Source: an uncultured Thermofilaceae archaeon
Lineage (GTDB): Archaea > Thermoproteota > Thermoprotei > Thermofilales > Thermofilaceae
Length of the DNA: 64,000 nt
Direction: 5' to 3'
NCBI GenBank assembly: GCA_938036345.1
Contig: CALHPJ010000001.1
Span: 1-64,000, forward strand
Position 1 is the first letter of the stretch; every line of letters starts with the position of its first letter. Under the pieces are notes generated by a model. That model was given only the letters and a program-made list of their open reading frames with translations, had not been told where the DNA came from and made no database searches. This document shows positions 31,832 to 40,102 of this stretch, piece by piece. A program made the position numbers and the translations under genes.

Positions 31832-32685
31832 TAACTTTTGACCAGGTTGTATAGGGTATAAGCGGCTACCGATATCGCAATGGGTAATGGGAGAGCTGGA
31901 GCATAACGTTGTTTTTCAAGCAATTTAAAGGTAAGCCGTAGCCCCACGAACATCGATGCGAGCACCAGCGTAAACCTAGCCGGGTCTAAACTGGGGGTCG
32001 TCAAAGCAAGGGAGCTCAGAGAGCTGTAAAATACTACATCCCCCATACCGATCGCAGCATCCCCTAGGTTGATGGTAAAGGGTATCAGCGGGGATGTGCG
32101 GGTTTTCTTTTCCACCGATTCCTCACGATGTTCGGTAAACTGATCCAGTAAAGCCTTTAGAGGGCCTTTGTACACAGAGAAAACGTCGTAGAGAGCTGCA
32201 GCAACTAGCATTGCCAGAAGACTTGAGCTGGGGACCATCGAGGCTATGAGAGGCCCTAGGAGTGAGCCAATGCACATTTGCGCAGCGGCGGTCGCAGGGG
32301 AGAGGGGGTGGGCCGCCACTAAGTACAGAGTCATGACGGCTATCAGCAGCGAAATTGGCTCAGGAACGTACGGAGGCGCGCTTAAAGCGTAGAGGTAGGT
32401 TAGGCAGACGATAAAGGTTGCCGTAAAGAAGGAGAAGAAGCCTAGGATTTTCATGAACATCAGCTTAACCCTGGATATCGTGATCAGCAGCAAAGCCCCT
32501 ATGAGGAGAAGCGCCACCAGAATCAGAGCATTTAAGGCTGCAGGAGCGGCACCTTCCTCTTTGATGAACGGACCCTCTATGATCTCCGACATCCCGCTAA
32601 CGTGAAGCAGCAACCCCCCAATCCCTCCAAGGAGCCCTGCGCCTAAAACTACGCTCAGCTGAGTTTTAAACACGTTTTTCCTCAT
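31831..32685 (-). CDS. Presenilin/signal-peptide-peptidase-like intramembrane aspartyl protease
   Basis: Membrane aspartyl protease of the A22 type. Read from ATG 32685 (284 residues) it has about nine hydrophobic spans, the YD motif (ALYDVFSVYKGP, Asp167), the GxGD motif (GMGDVVFYSS, Asp216) and the PAL motif (APALPLPI, 263-265), the three hallmarks of presenilins. ATG 32685 is 28 bases after a minus-strand TTTAAA box and starts with basic residues before the first span; ATG 32721 and 32751 are alternatives. Such archaeal proteases cut membrane-spanning helices. Confidence 0.87.
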   Translation of the reverse strand: MRKNVFKTQLSVVLGAGLLGGIGGLLLHVSGMSEIIEGPFIKEEGAAPAALNALILVALLLIGALLLITISRVKLMFMKILGFFSFFTATFIVCLTYLYALSAPPYVPEPISLLIAVMTLYLVAAHPLSPATAAAQMCIGSLLGPLIASMVPSSSLLAMLVAAALYDVFSVYKGPLKALLDQFTEHREESVEKKTRTSPLIPFTINLGDAAIGMGDVVFYSSLSSLALTTPSLDPARFTLVLASMFVGLRLTFKLLEKQRYAPALPLPIAISVAAYTLYNLVKS

Positions 32686-32737
32686 CCTACCCTTAGCTGC
32701 TACTGTAACGTTTAAAGACATTACCGCTGAACAGGTA

Positions 32738-32748
32738 ACATATTTTAG
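32738..32748 (+). promoter_or_regulatory. TATA-like box for GGPP synthase
   Basis: catattttagc is centred about 27 bases before the GTG at 32770. On the other strand a separate box, gtctttaaac (plus 32710-32719), is about 28 bases before ATG 32685 of the presenilin-like gene. Confidence 0.45.
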
Positions 32749-32769
32749 CATGCAGTTTACCCCGCTGCT

Positions 32770-33783
32770 GTGGAGATAATAGACAAGCTCGCAGAGCTTG
32801 GAAGCCGAGTGGAGCCTGCCCTTGAAAAATATCTTCTAAAGGATACTGATGCCGAGTTTCGCGAAGCGGTCCTCTACCAGATTAAAACGGGAGGCAAGAG
32901 GCTGAGGCCTGCGCTCACGCTCGCGGCCTCGCTTGCAGTGGGCGGTGATGTGGATAGCGCAATACCAGCTGCAGCAGCTGTAGAGCTTGCCCACAACTAC
33001 TCGCTGATATTCGATGACATCATAGACCATAGCGAGCTGCGGCGGGGTAAACCCACCTTATGGAAGAAGTACGGGATAACCACGGCTATACTTGTTGCCG
33101 TTCACTACCGCGAATCAATCGCCCAAGCGCTTAATGACACAAGGGATCCCGCAGCATTCCACGAAGTCATGGCTAGAACTCTGAAGTCGCTCGTGGAAGG
33201 CGAAAGGCTCGATGTGCTATTCGAGCAGGCCGGGAGAATGGACGAGCCATACGTCAAGGAGAAAAGGAGGAGCGACGTTAAGCTAAGCGATTACATGGAC
33301 ATGGTTTATAAAAAGACGGGCGCGCTGATAGAAACCGCTTGTGTGTTCGGGGCTATGTCGGCGGGCGCCGATTCCCGGGCAATTAGTATGCTAGGTGGGT
33401 ACGGCAGAAACCTAGGCCTAGCTTTCCAAATCGGCGATGATATCATAGATGTTTTTGGACATGAAGAGGTTACAGGCAAGCGCGTGGGCAAGGATGTCGA
33501 GGAGCACAAGCTAGGCAACGTCGTCGTATTACTGGCTCTAGAAGAGCTTGAACAGGATGAGCGGAGCGAATTCCTCTCCATCCTGCGCAAGAGTTCCATA
33601 GGTACTAGCGAGTTGAAGAGGGCTATCGAACTGATAACCTGCACGAAGGCTAGAGAGCAAGCCGAGATGCTTAGAAACCGCTACGCTTATGAAGCGGTAA
33701 AGTCCATCGAGGAGCTCCCTGGCACGGAGGGTAAAGCTTTGCTAAAAGCTCTGGCAGAGTTTATAGCTACAAGGGAGTTTTAA
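32770..33783 (+). CDS. Geranylgeranyl/short-chain polyprenyl diphosphate synthase
   Basis: Trans-prenyltransferase that builds the isoprenoid chains of archaeal membrane lipids. The 337 residues contain GGKRLRP (41-47), the first aspartate motif DDIID (82-86) and the second GDDIID near 222-227. Tyr77 at the fifth position before the first motif suggests a limited chain length (C15 to C20). The GTG start is 27 bases after a TATA-like box. The isopentenyl phosphate kinase gene is 60 bases downstream. Confidence 0.92.
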   Translation: MEIIDKLAELGSRVEPALEKYLLKDTDAEFREAVLYQIKTGGKRLRPALTLAASLAVGGDVDSAIPAAAAVELAHNYSLIFDDIIDHSELRRGKPTLWKKYGITTAILVAVHYRESIAQALNDTRDPAAFHEVMARTLKSLVEGERLDVLFEQAGRMDEPYVKEKRRSDVKLSDYMDMVYKKTGALIETACVFGAMSAGADSRAISMLGGYGRNLGLAFQIGDDIIDVFGHEEVTGKRVGKDVEEHKLGNVVVLLALEELEQDERSEFLSILRKSSIGTSELKRAIELITCTKAREQAEMLRNRYAYEAVKSIEELPGTEGKALLKALAEFIATREF

Positions 33784-33810
33784 CTCTACCTGCGCCTTAA
33801 AGTAGGGTGC

Positions 33811-33822
33811 CCTTTTATATAC
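33811..33822 (+). promoter_or_regulatory. TATA box for isopentenyl phosphate kinase
   Basis: cttttatatacc is centred about 27 bases before GTG 33843 and overlaps an in-frame GTG at 33807, so the latter cannot be the start of a leaderless message. Confidence 0.5.
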
Positions 33823-33842
33823 CTGCTCTAGGGGCAGCGACG

Positions 33843-34631
33843 GTGAAAGCGAGTCAAGTTGATGAAGGGCGCGAGCTAGTGGTGGTCAAGCTAGGGGGTT
33901 CTCTGATAACGGATAAAGAGAAACCTTTTACTCTCAGGGGAGACGCTTTAGAGGAGGCGTCTGTAAAGCTAGCAGAGGTCGCCGAATCTTCTAGGTTGCT
34001 GGTGGTGCACGGAGGCGGTAGCTATGGCCACTACGCGGTTGCTCTCTCCACCGGGTCCCAGCTAAAACTCGTAGCGAATGTAGCTTACTGGATGAGTTTG
34101 CTCAATTTAGAGGTTATCGCAGCGATGCGTAAACACGGCCTGCCGGCAGTGGGGTTACCGACGTACGCCGTTGCCAAGCTTGATGAGCACGGCAATTGCT
34201 TGCTAAATTTGGAGCTGGTTAAAGCCTTCCTATGCGTAGGAGCTATTCCGGTAACCCACGGCGGTCTAGCCAGAAAAGGCGAAGGCCTCGCAATCGTATC
34301 CGGGGATACTTTGGCGAGCGAGCTGGCGATACGGCTCGGGGCCTCGAAGCTAATTTTCCTGATGGATGTAGACGGCGTATATACTTCGGATCCTCGAGTT
34401 GATCCCCACTCATCGTTCATTAGGAACTTCACCCGCGACGACCTCGAATCAGTAAGGCAGGGTAGTCGAGGTCTGGACGTGACTGGCGGCATAGGTTTAA
34501 AGCTGAAGGAAGCCCTGCGGGCAGCTGAGGCGGGGGTCAAGGTAACGTTGGGGGCGCTCGATGCGCTGCCTGCGATGCTGAAGGGTCTCGAGGGTCATTA
34601 TACTACGGTTTCCCCTGCTGGACGCATTTGA
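33843..34631 (+). CDS. Isopentenyl phosphate kinase
   Basis: Phosphorylates isopentenyl phosphate to isopentenyl diphosphate, the last step of the archaeal mevalonate branch. The 262-residue amino-acid-kinase fold has VVVKLGGSLIT at the N-terminus, HGGGSYGHY, whose histidine matches the catalytic His of IPKs, GDTLASELAI, and MDVDGVYTSDP. GTG 33843 is chosen from the TATA spacing. Next to GGPP synthase and with PMDh at the window start, it supports the decarboxylase-type pathway. Confidence 0.92.
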   Translation: MKASQVDEGRELVVVKLGGSLITDKEKPFTLRGDALEEASVKLAEVAESSRLLVVHGGGSYGHYAVALSTGSQLKLVANVAYWMSLLNLEVIAAMRKHGLPAVGLPTYAVAKLDEHGNCLLNLELVKAFLCVGAIPVTHGGLARKGEGLAIVSGDTLASELAIRLGASKLIFLMDVDGVYTSDPRVDPHSSFIRNFTRDDLESVRQGSRGLDVTGGIGLKLKEALRAAEAGVKVTLGALDALPAMLKGLEGHYTTVSPAGRI

Positions 34632-34684
34632 GGCCGCATAACTTTTTTAAGTAGTAGGCCTTACCCAGCTGCGAGACCGCGACG

Positions 34685-35110
34685 GTGGTGGTTGCCTTGA
34701 AAGTTTATTTTAAGGAGCTACTACTTAATACACGCTTGAAACGGGAGCTCGTCGACATAACGGCGGAGGTCGAGAAAGCGGTTTCTGAAAGCGGTGTAAA
34801 GAATGGCTTATGCCTTGTCTTCGCTCCGCACGCGACGGCGGCTATTATAGCTAACGAGCACGAACGCGGACTCAAAAACGATATCCTCAGGAAGCTTGAG
34901 GAGGAGTACCCATCTGATGGGGGCTGGGAGCACAACAGGATAGACGACAACGCGGCCGCGCACTTGGCATCAGCTTTCGTGGCAGCAAGCAGGATATTCC
35001 CTGTGATGAACGGGAACCTAGTACGGGGCACATGGCAGAATATATTCCTGGTTGAACTAGACGGGCCTAGGAGTCGTAGGAGAGTGTTGATCGAGGTGAT
35101 GGGTGAATAG
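34685..35110 (+). CDS. YjbQ/UPF0047 family protein
   Basis: A 141-residue member of UPF0047, small beta-barrel proteins of uncertain function (weak thiamine-phosphate-synthase activity is reported for relatives). It shows LVDITAEVEKAV, LVFAPHATAAIIANE (family HTTA region), the DGGWEHNRIDDNAAAHL stretch that carries the metal-binding His cluster, and GTWQNIFLVELDGPR. The start is GTG 34685; GTG 34688 and TTG 34697 are close alternatives. It overlaps the kinase gene after it by a few bases. Confidence 0.87.
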   Translation: MVVALKVYFKELLLNTRLKRELVDITAEVEKAVSESGVKNGLCLVFAPHATAAIIANEHERGLKNDILRKLEEEYPSDGGWEHNRIDDNAAAHLASAFVAASRIFPVMNGNLVRGTWQNIFLVELDGPRSRRRVLIEVMGE

Positions 35111-36041
35111 TATGTCGGAGATAATCTTGGTAGGTCACATAGCGATCGACACCATAGTTAGGGGTAGCAGAAGGTGGCAGAGCCTGGGAGGCACGGTCGT
35201 GTATGGGTCCCTCGCTGCCCTTAGGCATGGGGCGAAGCCGATTGTGGTTTCCAAGGTTGGTGAAGATTTCCCGGATGAATACTTGCTTTTCTTAGCCAGA
35301 AATGGTGTGGACATTTCGTACGTGAGGGTTGTCAGGGGGACTAAAAGTACTCGCTTTAAGCTGGCGTACAAGGATAGCGATAGAGAGCTAACTTTACTGG
35401 CAAAAGCAGAGAACATAAGGCGGGTTGATGTTGATCTCGTAGATTTCGAGGGGAGAATAGCTCTAGTGGGTCCGGTCGCGGGCGAGGTTGACGTCGAGGC
35501 GCTTGAGTCCATACGTTCGAGGGCGGCTCTCACGGCAGTGGACCTTCAGGGTTACCTCAGGCCGCCTAAAGTGAGGGAGCCTCTGAAGCTGGTTAAAAGC
35601 GATGCAGCACTTAGGGCGCTTAGCCACGCGAATATAATTCACGCGGATGCCGAGGAAGCTAGGGTGCTTACGGGTTTAGAACCACCTCTCAGTGCAAAGT
35701 GGATATCGGAGCGTGGTTCAAGCATAGCGCTTGTTACTATGGGAAGTAGCGGCGCCTATGTAGCTTGGAAAGACAACCTAGTCTATGTCCCCGCGGCTGA
35801 GCCGTCTCAGGTAGTTGACGCCACTGGTGCTGGCGACGTATTCCTCACAGTATTCACTATCGAGTATAACCAGGGATTATCGGTTGAGGAAGCCGCTGCC
35901 ATGGCTGCGGCAGCAGTATCCTTCCGGGTTGAGCGGCGGGGTTTTGAAGGCTTAAGGGAAAGATGGAGGGTTAGAAGCAGGGCCCGCGAAATAATGGATG
36001 GAATTAAGCCCGTGGAGGCGACGGAGGCCAAAGCTATTTAA
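35103..36041 (+). CDS. PfkB-family carbohydrate or nucleoside kinase
   Basis: Ribokinase-fold kinase of 312 residues. The substrate-side signature LGGTVVYGSLAALRHGA (about 29-45) and the catalytic DATGAGDVF near 241-249, with Asp as base, are intact, and a HADAEEARVLTG segment lies in between. The sugar cannot be named; archaeal relatives phosphorylate sugars, inositol or nucleosides. GTG 35103 overlaps the previous stop by eight bases; ATG 35112 is an equally good start. It ends close to the RidA gene. Confidence 0.86.
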   Translation: MNSMSEIILVGHIAIDTIVRGSRRWQSLGGTVVYGSLAALRHGAKPIVVSKVGEDFPDEYLLFLARNGVDISYVRVVRGTKSTRFKLAYKDSDRELTLLAKAENIRRVDVDLVDFEGRIALVGPVAGEVDVEALESIRSRAALTAVDLQGYLRPPKVREPLKLVKSDAALRALSHANIIHADAEEARVLTGLEPPLSAKWISERGSSIALVTMGSSGAYVAWKDNLVYVPAAEPSQVVDATGAGDVFLTVFTIEYNQGLSVEEAAAMAAAAVSFRVERRGFEGLRERWRVRSRAREIMDGIKPVEATEAKAI

Positions 36042-36062
36042 ACTTCTAACGAAGTCCGCAAT

Positions 36063-36461
36063 GTGGCCAGTAGGGTTTACACGGAGAGGGCTCCCAAACC
36101 TATTGGACCGTATTCACAAGCTGTAAAGGCCGGAAACCTTCTCTTTGTCTCCGGGCAGATAGGTCTAGACCCGACCACAGGTAAGCTCGTAGAGGGCGGT
36201 GTACGGGAGCAGGCGCAGAAGGCCCTCCAAAACCTTAAGGCGATAATCGAGGAGGCAGGCTTTTCGATGGATGACGTGGTATGGGTCCTGGCTTTCCTGC
36301 GCGACATAAGCCAGTACAAGGAGTTCAACGAAGTGTACTCGCAGTTCTTTAAGAATTCTCCAGCTCGTGCGCTGGTGGAGGTTAGCGCCCTACCCGGGGG
36401 CGCGCTAGTTGAGGTAGCCGCTGTAGCCTTTAAGGGGTTCGAGGCTTCCCGGATTTCATAA
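36063..36461 (+). CDS. RidA family enamine/imine deaminase
   Basis: Hydrolyses reactive enamine/imine intermediates such as 2-aminoacrylate. The 132 residues show PIGPYSQAVKAGNLLFVSGQ (13-32), the catalytic arginine in PARALVEVSALP, and the closing LVEVAAVA strand with its Glu. GTG start with gctatttaaac (36032-36042) about 26 bases upstream. The 3' end overlaps the convergent VTT gene by 32 bases. Confidence 0.93.
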   Translation: MASRVYTERAPKPIGPYSQAVKAGNLLFVSGQIGLDPTTGKLVEGGVREQAQKALQNLKAIIEEAGFSMDDVVWVLAFLRDISQYKEFNEVYSQFFKNSPARALVEVSALPGGALVEVAAVAFKGFEASRIS

Positions 36462-37092
36462 AAGTCCGGAGGCCGTTCTTCCTTATTTCTTTTAGGAAGC
36501 CCCGAATCCCTCTTTCTCCAACAAGTTCAAAGGCGACTTCCCAGTCAATGAGAACCAGGGCGACTATCACCACGGCAAACGCTACTACGCTTGTGAGAGT
36601 CCCCAAGATAAGGTCTTCAGTGAACATGAGAGCGATGAATCGCCCGCCGTAAGCGACGACTATACCTAGTACCGCTTTACCGGCAGTTACGCCTGCTAGA
36701 AACTTAACCATATCGTACTTCATAAGCCCCAGCGGAATGATGATGGCGTCATCGGGAGATGGCGTAGCCGCGAAGATAAAGGCCGCAAGCGCACCGTACC
36801 CTTTTAGTAGCTTGCCAAGCTTTTCATACTTGGCCGATGTTTCCTTCTTTAGAAACACCCTAACACTCCTACCCAAGAGGTAGACTATCAGCTTCCCGAG
36901 TCCAGCCCCGAGTCCACTAGCTATCCCCACTAGAAGAGGGCTGGAGGGAAGTAGAGCTGAGTAGAGTGCAACCCCAGCTAGGTAGGGAATCGGTATAAAA
37001 GGTATTAGGTTGCCGAACATCGAGACTAGGAACACGCCCAAGTAACCGGTGGGACCGGCCAAGTCGGCAATCCAGCGAAGAGATAGCGGCAT
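36430..37092 (-). CDS. VTT/DedA-like membrane protein
   Basis: A 220-residue integral membrane protein of the VTT (SNARE-associated, DedA-like) type, a group now linked to lipid scrambling. Features are GNLIPFIPIPYLAG near 28-41, basic KKETSAKYEKLGK linker, the re-entrant-like segment AATPSPDDAIIIPLGLMKY near 117-135, and four or more spans. ATG 37092 lies 28 bases after a minus-strand tataaat; a longer frame runs upstream through the promoter. Substrate unknown. Confidence 0.8.
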   Translation of the reverse strand: MPLSLRWIADLAGPTGYLGVFLVSMFGNLIPFIPIPYLAGVALYSALLPSSPLLVGIASGLGAGLGKLIVYLLGRSVRVFLKKETSAKYEKLGKLLKGYGALAAFIFAATPSPDDAIIIPLGLMKYDMVKFLAGVTAGKAVLGIVVAYGGRFIALMFTEDLILGTLTSVVAFAVVIVALVLIDWEVAFELVGERGIRGFLKEIRKNGLRTFMKSGKPRTP

Positions 37093-37112
37093 CCAACGAG
37101 CCTTGTACAACG

Positions 37113-37125
37113 CCATATTTATACT
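37113..37125. promoter_or_regulatory. Divergent promoter between VTT gene and Cys-rich small gene
   Basis: The plus-strand sequence ccatatttatact reads agtataaatatgg on the minus strand. It is 28 bases before ATG 37092 (minus) and about 38 bases before ATG 37157 (plus, allowing a short leader with AAGGGA ahead of the ATG). Confidence 0.45.
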
Positions 37126-37156
37126 TCTCCGCTCTTCAGCCCCTTTCTGAAGGGAA

Positions 37157-37396
37157 ATGCTGGACCATAAGTATGAGGTACAGGTAAAGGAATCTGGTAA
37201 ACCGATGAAAATCCCGACTGAGTTGAGGGAGAGGTTAAGCGGCATTTCCCCGAAGCTTCTCTCGAAAATGAAAGGGGAGATCGTTGAATGTCCAATCCTA
37301 GGAAAACCAGTATCTTTCATTCAATGCTATTTTTGTCTAAACTTTGTTAGACGCGTCAGAGGCACTGTGCACTGTCGAGGGAATCCTCTCAGCTAG
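37157..37396 (+). CDS. Small Cys-containing archaeal protein
   Basis: A 79-residue protein. The C-terminal half has the pattern CPILGKPVSFIQCYFC (44-59) and then VHCRG, that is Cys44, Cys57, Cys60 and His71/Cys72, a probable zinc site. I believe similar short proteins occur beside other archaeal genes but cannot name the family. The stop lies one base before the start of the phosphatase gene, so the two are a transcription pair. Confidence 0.7.
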   Translation: MLDHKYEVQVKESGKPMKIPTELRERLSGISPKLLSKMKGEIVECPILGKPVSFIQCYFCLNFVRRVRGTVHCRGNPLS

Positions 37397-37397
37397 C

Positions 37398-38213
37398 ATG
37401 TACGGTGGCATGTTAAAGGAGTTTTCAAAAGTAAAGCCCGGTAAACTCGTTGAACTAATAGAAAGTGCAGCTTCGATATTTGAGAGCGAGAAGCAGCTGG
37501 TAGAGCTTGAAGGAAGTGTGCTCATGGTGGGTGATACTCACGGGGATGCTATTTCGTCGGCTGCAGCTTTTAAAGTGGAGGCGGATGCCTATTTGTTCCT
37601 GGGCGATTATGTAGACAGAGGGCCTTACCAGATTGCTAACATCAACTTCCTGCTTTCGAGGAAAGTAGAGGAACCCGGGAAGGTTGTTCTCATAAGGGGT
37701 AACCATGAATCACCTTTAATGAACTACGAGTACGGTTTCTACTGGGAGGTGGTCCAGGAGTACGGCTCGGGAATATACGAACTGTATACCAAACTCTTCT
37801 CCCTCATGCCCTACGCTGTAATAGTCGATTCCTCAGTTTTCGCCGTACACGGCGGTATAGCCAGGGGCCTACACTCTGCAAAGGACGTGCTGAAGCTAGC
37901 TAAAGGCGACGTTATACCGTCAGACAGGCGGGCGTTCGAGCTCCTATGGAACGATCCGGACGAGAGCATCGATTTGTTCGCTCCCAGTCCCCGCGGTGGA
38001 AACGCGCAGCTGTTTGGAAGGGTGGCTTTGGAGAGCTTCCTCGAGAACAGCGGCCTCAGGGCTGTCATAAGGGCTCACGAGTATTTCCCCAGCGGCTTGC
38101 GCATCTACTTCGGCGGTAAGTTGGTATCGGTTTTCTCATGCCGCTACTACCCCTCTACTCAGCCTAAGGCGGTTCTTTACAGCGGCAGGGACTGGGAGGT
38201 TGTGCAGCTATAG
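37398..38213 (+). CDS. PP1/PP2A-type (PPP family) protein phosphatase
   Basis: Metal-dependent Ser/Thr phosphatase of the eukaryote-like PPP family. The 271 residues carry GDTHGD near 57-62, GDYVDRG near 84-90, IRGNHES near 115-121, a central HGG and the late RAHEYFPSG in place of the classic RAHQ. Length is that of a bare catalytic domain. ATG 37398 follows the stop of the Cys-rich gene at once; the in-frame TTG 37344 is within that gene. No Hanks-type kinase is in the window. Confidence 0.9.
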   Translation: MYGGMLKEFSKVKPGKLVELIESAASIFESEKQLVELEGSVLMVGDTHGDAISSAAAFKVEADAYLFLGDYVDRGPYQIANINFLLSRKVEEPGKVVLIRGNHESPLMNYEYGFYWEVVQEYGSGIYELYTKLFSLMPYAVIVDSSVFAVHGGIARGLHSAKDVLKLAKGDVIPSDRRAFELLWNDPDESIDLFAPSPRGGNAQLFGRVALESFLENSGLRAVIRAHEYFPSGLRIYFGGKLVSVFSCRYYPSTQPKAVLYSGRDWEVVQL

Positions 38214-38215
38214 CG

Positions 38216-38860
38216 TTACTTGCCCCCCCTTCTAGTCAAGCTACCGATAGCAGCGCCGGCGGCGAACCCTCCTACGTGAGCCCAGGCTGCAACGCCTAGG
38301 GGGAAGCCTAAGCTTATGACGCCTATTGCAAGCTGGTATATGAACCAGATTAGAACGTAAAAACGAGCCGGAATACGCAGGATCAGTAAGTAGTAGTACA
38401 CGACCACCGTTTTTATGCGCGCATAGGGGCGAAGCACGATGTAAGCACCTATGATACCCGAAATTGCGCCGGAAGCGCCGATAACCGGTTTAACCAGCTC
38501 AGCCTCTGGGAGCAGGTAAACGAAAGCTGTGTGCAGCAGGTTACCGGCTAAACCGCTTGCCAAGTACAGCACTATAAATCTCAGTGGAGCAACCTCATTC
38601 TCCACGCTCCTGCCGAAAACGTATAAAAATAACAGGTTTCCTACGAGGTGCTCTATGCCGCCGTGAAGGAAAAGTGAAGTGAACAGGGTTTCTAATCGCG
38701 CGAGTTGCGCAAGGTAGATGGGCCTGTACCCATACAAGTCAATGAGTACACTCATTCCCCGCGTAAGTGAGTATGCGAATACTAAAACGTTGCTTAGCGC
38801 TAAAAAATACGTTAAGATCGGGGTAGTTCTCCCTCTAATTTCATCGCCTATTGGGAACAT
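38216..38860 (-). CDS. Rhomboid-family intramembrane serine protease
   Basis: A 214-residue membrane protein with six hydrophobic spans. Catalytic Ser130 is in GASGAISG and His195 in AHVGGFAAG, and the oxyanion-region HGGIEHLVGN (66-75) is conserved. It should cut transmembrane substrates near the outer face of the membrane. It is convergent with the phosphatase gene (two-base gap). The ferredoxin gene lies just upstream on the same strand. Confidence 0.93.
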   Translation of the reverse strand: MFPIGDEIRGRTTPILTYFLALSNVLVFAYSLTRGMSVLIDLYGYRPIYLAQLARLETLFTSLFLHGGIEHLVGNLLFLYVFGRSVENEVAPLRFIVLYLASGLAGNLLHTAFVYLLPEAELVKPVIGASGAISGIIGAYIVLRPYARIKTVVVYYYLLILRIPARFYVLIWFIYQLAIGVISLGFPLGVAAWAHVGGFAAGAAIGSLTRRGGK

Positions 38861-38893
38861 TCCCGAATTCGCGTCTCAAGCATGGCTGTGCTG

Positions 38894-39142
38894 CTATGCA
38901 TCCTCCTCTCTAACCGTTATCACTTGCACTGGGCATGCTTCAGCAGCCACTTTAGCGCACTCTACGTATTGCTCGGGGATCGCGCCTTCTCCAAGGTTTT
39001 CATCCGATAAACGCCACTGCTTAGTAATTTGGGCTCTTCCGTCGTCCTCGTTTAACTCAAAGACTTCTGGGCATAGGGCCGCGCAAGCCCCGTCAGCTAT
39101 ACATGCTTCTCTTTCAATGTTAACTGTAAATTTTTTCGACAT
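38894..39142 (-). CDS. Single-cluster ferredoxin, Pyrococcus-like
   Basis: An 82-residue electron carrier. The cluster motif is C-I-A-D-G-A-C-A-A-L-CP, with Asp in the position of the second cysteine, as in Pyrococcus ferredoxin, and the fourth ligand is in EACPVQ; so it may interconvert 3Fe and 4Fe forms. A fifth cysteine (VECAKV) could form the known disulfide. ATG 39142 matches the family start; the frame is open 22 codons further up. A gtataaac box is about 38 bases upstream. Confidence 0.92.
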   Translation of the reverse strand: MSKKFTVNIEREACIADGACAALCPEVFELNEDDGRAQITKQWRLSDENLGEGAIPEQYVECAKVAAEACPVQVITVREEDA

Positions 39143-39221
39143 GTGGTTCGCATCTCGCAGGGAAAGCGCACCTATAAGTTTATACTCTATAGAGGGCTGC
39201 TTGTGCATAATGCCCGGCGGG

Positions 39222-39279
39222 AAAATCAGTCGCGACGGCCGCTTTCATCGCTCATTCCGGGTTTCGACTCATCATTCAA
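39222..39279 (-). ncRNA. C/D box sRNA candidate on the minus strand
   Basis: On the minus strand: C box ATGATGA (39275-39269), 13-base guide, D' ATGA (39255-39252), C' GCGATGA (39251-39245, one mismatch), 15-base guide, and D CTGA (39229-39226). A TATA-like cttataaact (around 39303 to 39296) is about 27 bases before the C box, placing the transcript start at its edge. The gap between ferredoxin and sufC is otherwise empty. The D'-C' spacer is unusually short. Confidence 0.58.
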
Positions 39280-39385
39280 GTGATCTATGCGCACGCAGTT
39301 TATAAGTTCTTTTTCAACTACCCCCGCTAAGCTGTAACACAGGTTGGAGGGAAAACAATAAAGGACTGTTTGGTATGCCAGTGGC

Positions 39386-40102
39386 GTGGGCTCTCCGCTG
39401 CTTAAACTGGAAGATTTGCATGTTCAAGTGGATGGGCGGGAAATAGTGAAGGGTGTCAATCTAAGTGTAAGAACGGGTGAGGTGCACGTTTTGCTGGGCC
39501 CTAACGGCAGCGGTAAAAGCACGCTGCTCAAAGCCATGGTTTCGATGCCCGGGTACCGCGTGACAAGGGGGAGCATAATCTTCGATGGGCGAGACATAAG
39601 GGACCTGAAGCCTTACGAAAAAGCTAGAATGGGAATAGCCTTAATGCACCAGCACTTCAGGCCCTTGAGCGTTAAGTTCTCAAGCCTGGCTACCGAGCTG
39701 TGCAGGACTTTCGGGTCATCGCTGGACCTGATTTCCGACTTACGGGTCGACGGCTTAATGGAAAGAGAGCTTTTCAGAGGGTTCAGCGGAGGGGAAGCTA
39801 AGCGGGCAGAGTTGGCGCTGATTCTCCTGCAGCGGCCTAGGTTGGCGCTACTCGATGAACCGGACAGCGGAGTTGATCTCGAGAGCCTGAAAACTGTTGG
39901 CAGGTCGATAAACACTTTAATCGATATGGGGGCATCCATCCTGCTGGTTACACATACCGGCTTAATAGCCGAACATCTGAAACGTGTGGATACTGCTCAC
40001 GTGATGGTTGACGGCAGGATAGTAGAGAGCGGCGATCTAACTTACATTTTGAACATTGTAAGGAAGAAAGGCTATGAGGTTTTCCGGGGTAGTAGGGCAT
40101 GA
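39386..40102 (+). CDS. sufC: SufC-type Fe-S assembly ABC ATPase
   Basis: Cytoplasmic ABC ATPase that powers the SufB scaffold. The 238 residues hold Walker A GPNGSGKST (38-46), the SufC signature RGFSGGEAKRAELA near 130-143, Walker B LALLDEPDSGVDLES, and the switch histidine in VTHTG. GTG 39386 follows acaataaagg by about 28 bases. It overlaps the sufB start by four bases (ATGA), so the two are made together. No sufS, sufD, sufE or sufU is present in the window. Confidence 0.93.
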   Translation: MGSPLLKLEDLHVQVDGREIVKGVNLSVRTGEVHVLLGPNGSGKSTLLKAMVSMPGYRVTRGSIIFDGRDIRDLKPYEKARMGIALMHQHFRPLSVKFSSLATELCRTFGSSLDLISDLRVDGLMERELFRGFSGGEAKRAELALILLQRPRLALLDEPDSGVDLESLKTVGRSINTLIDMGASILLVTHTGLIAEHLKRVDTAHVMVDGRIVESGDLTYILNIVRKKGYEVFRGSRA

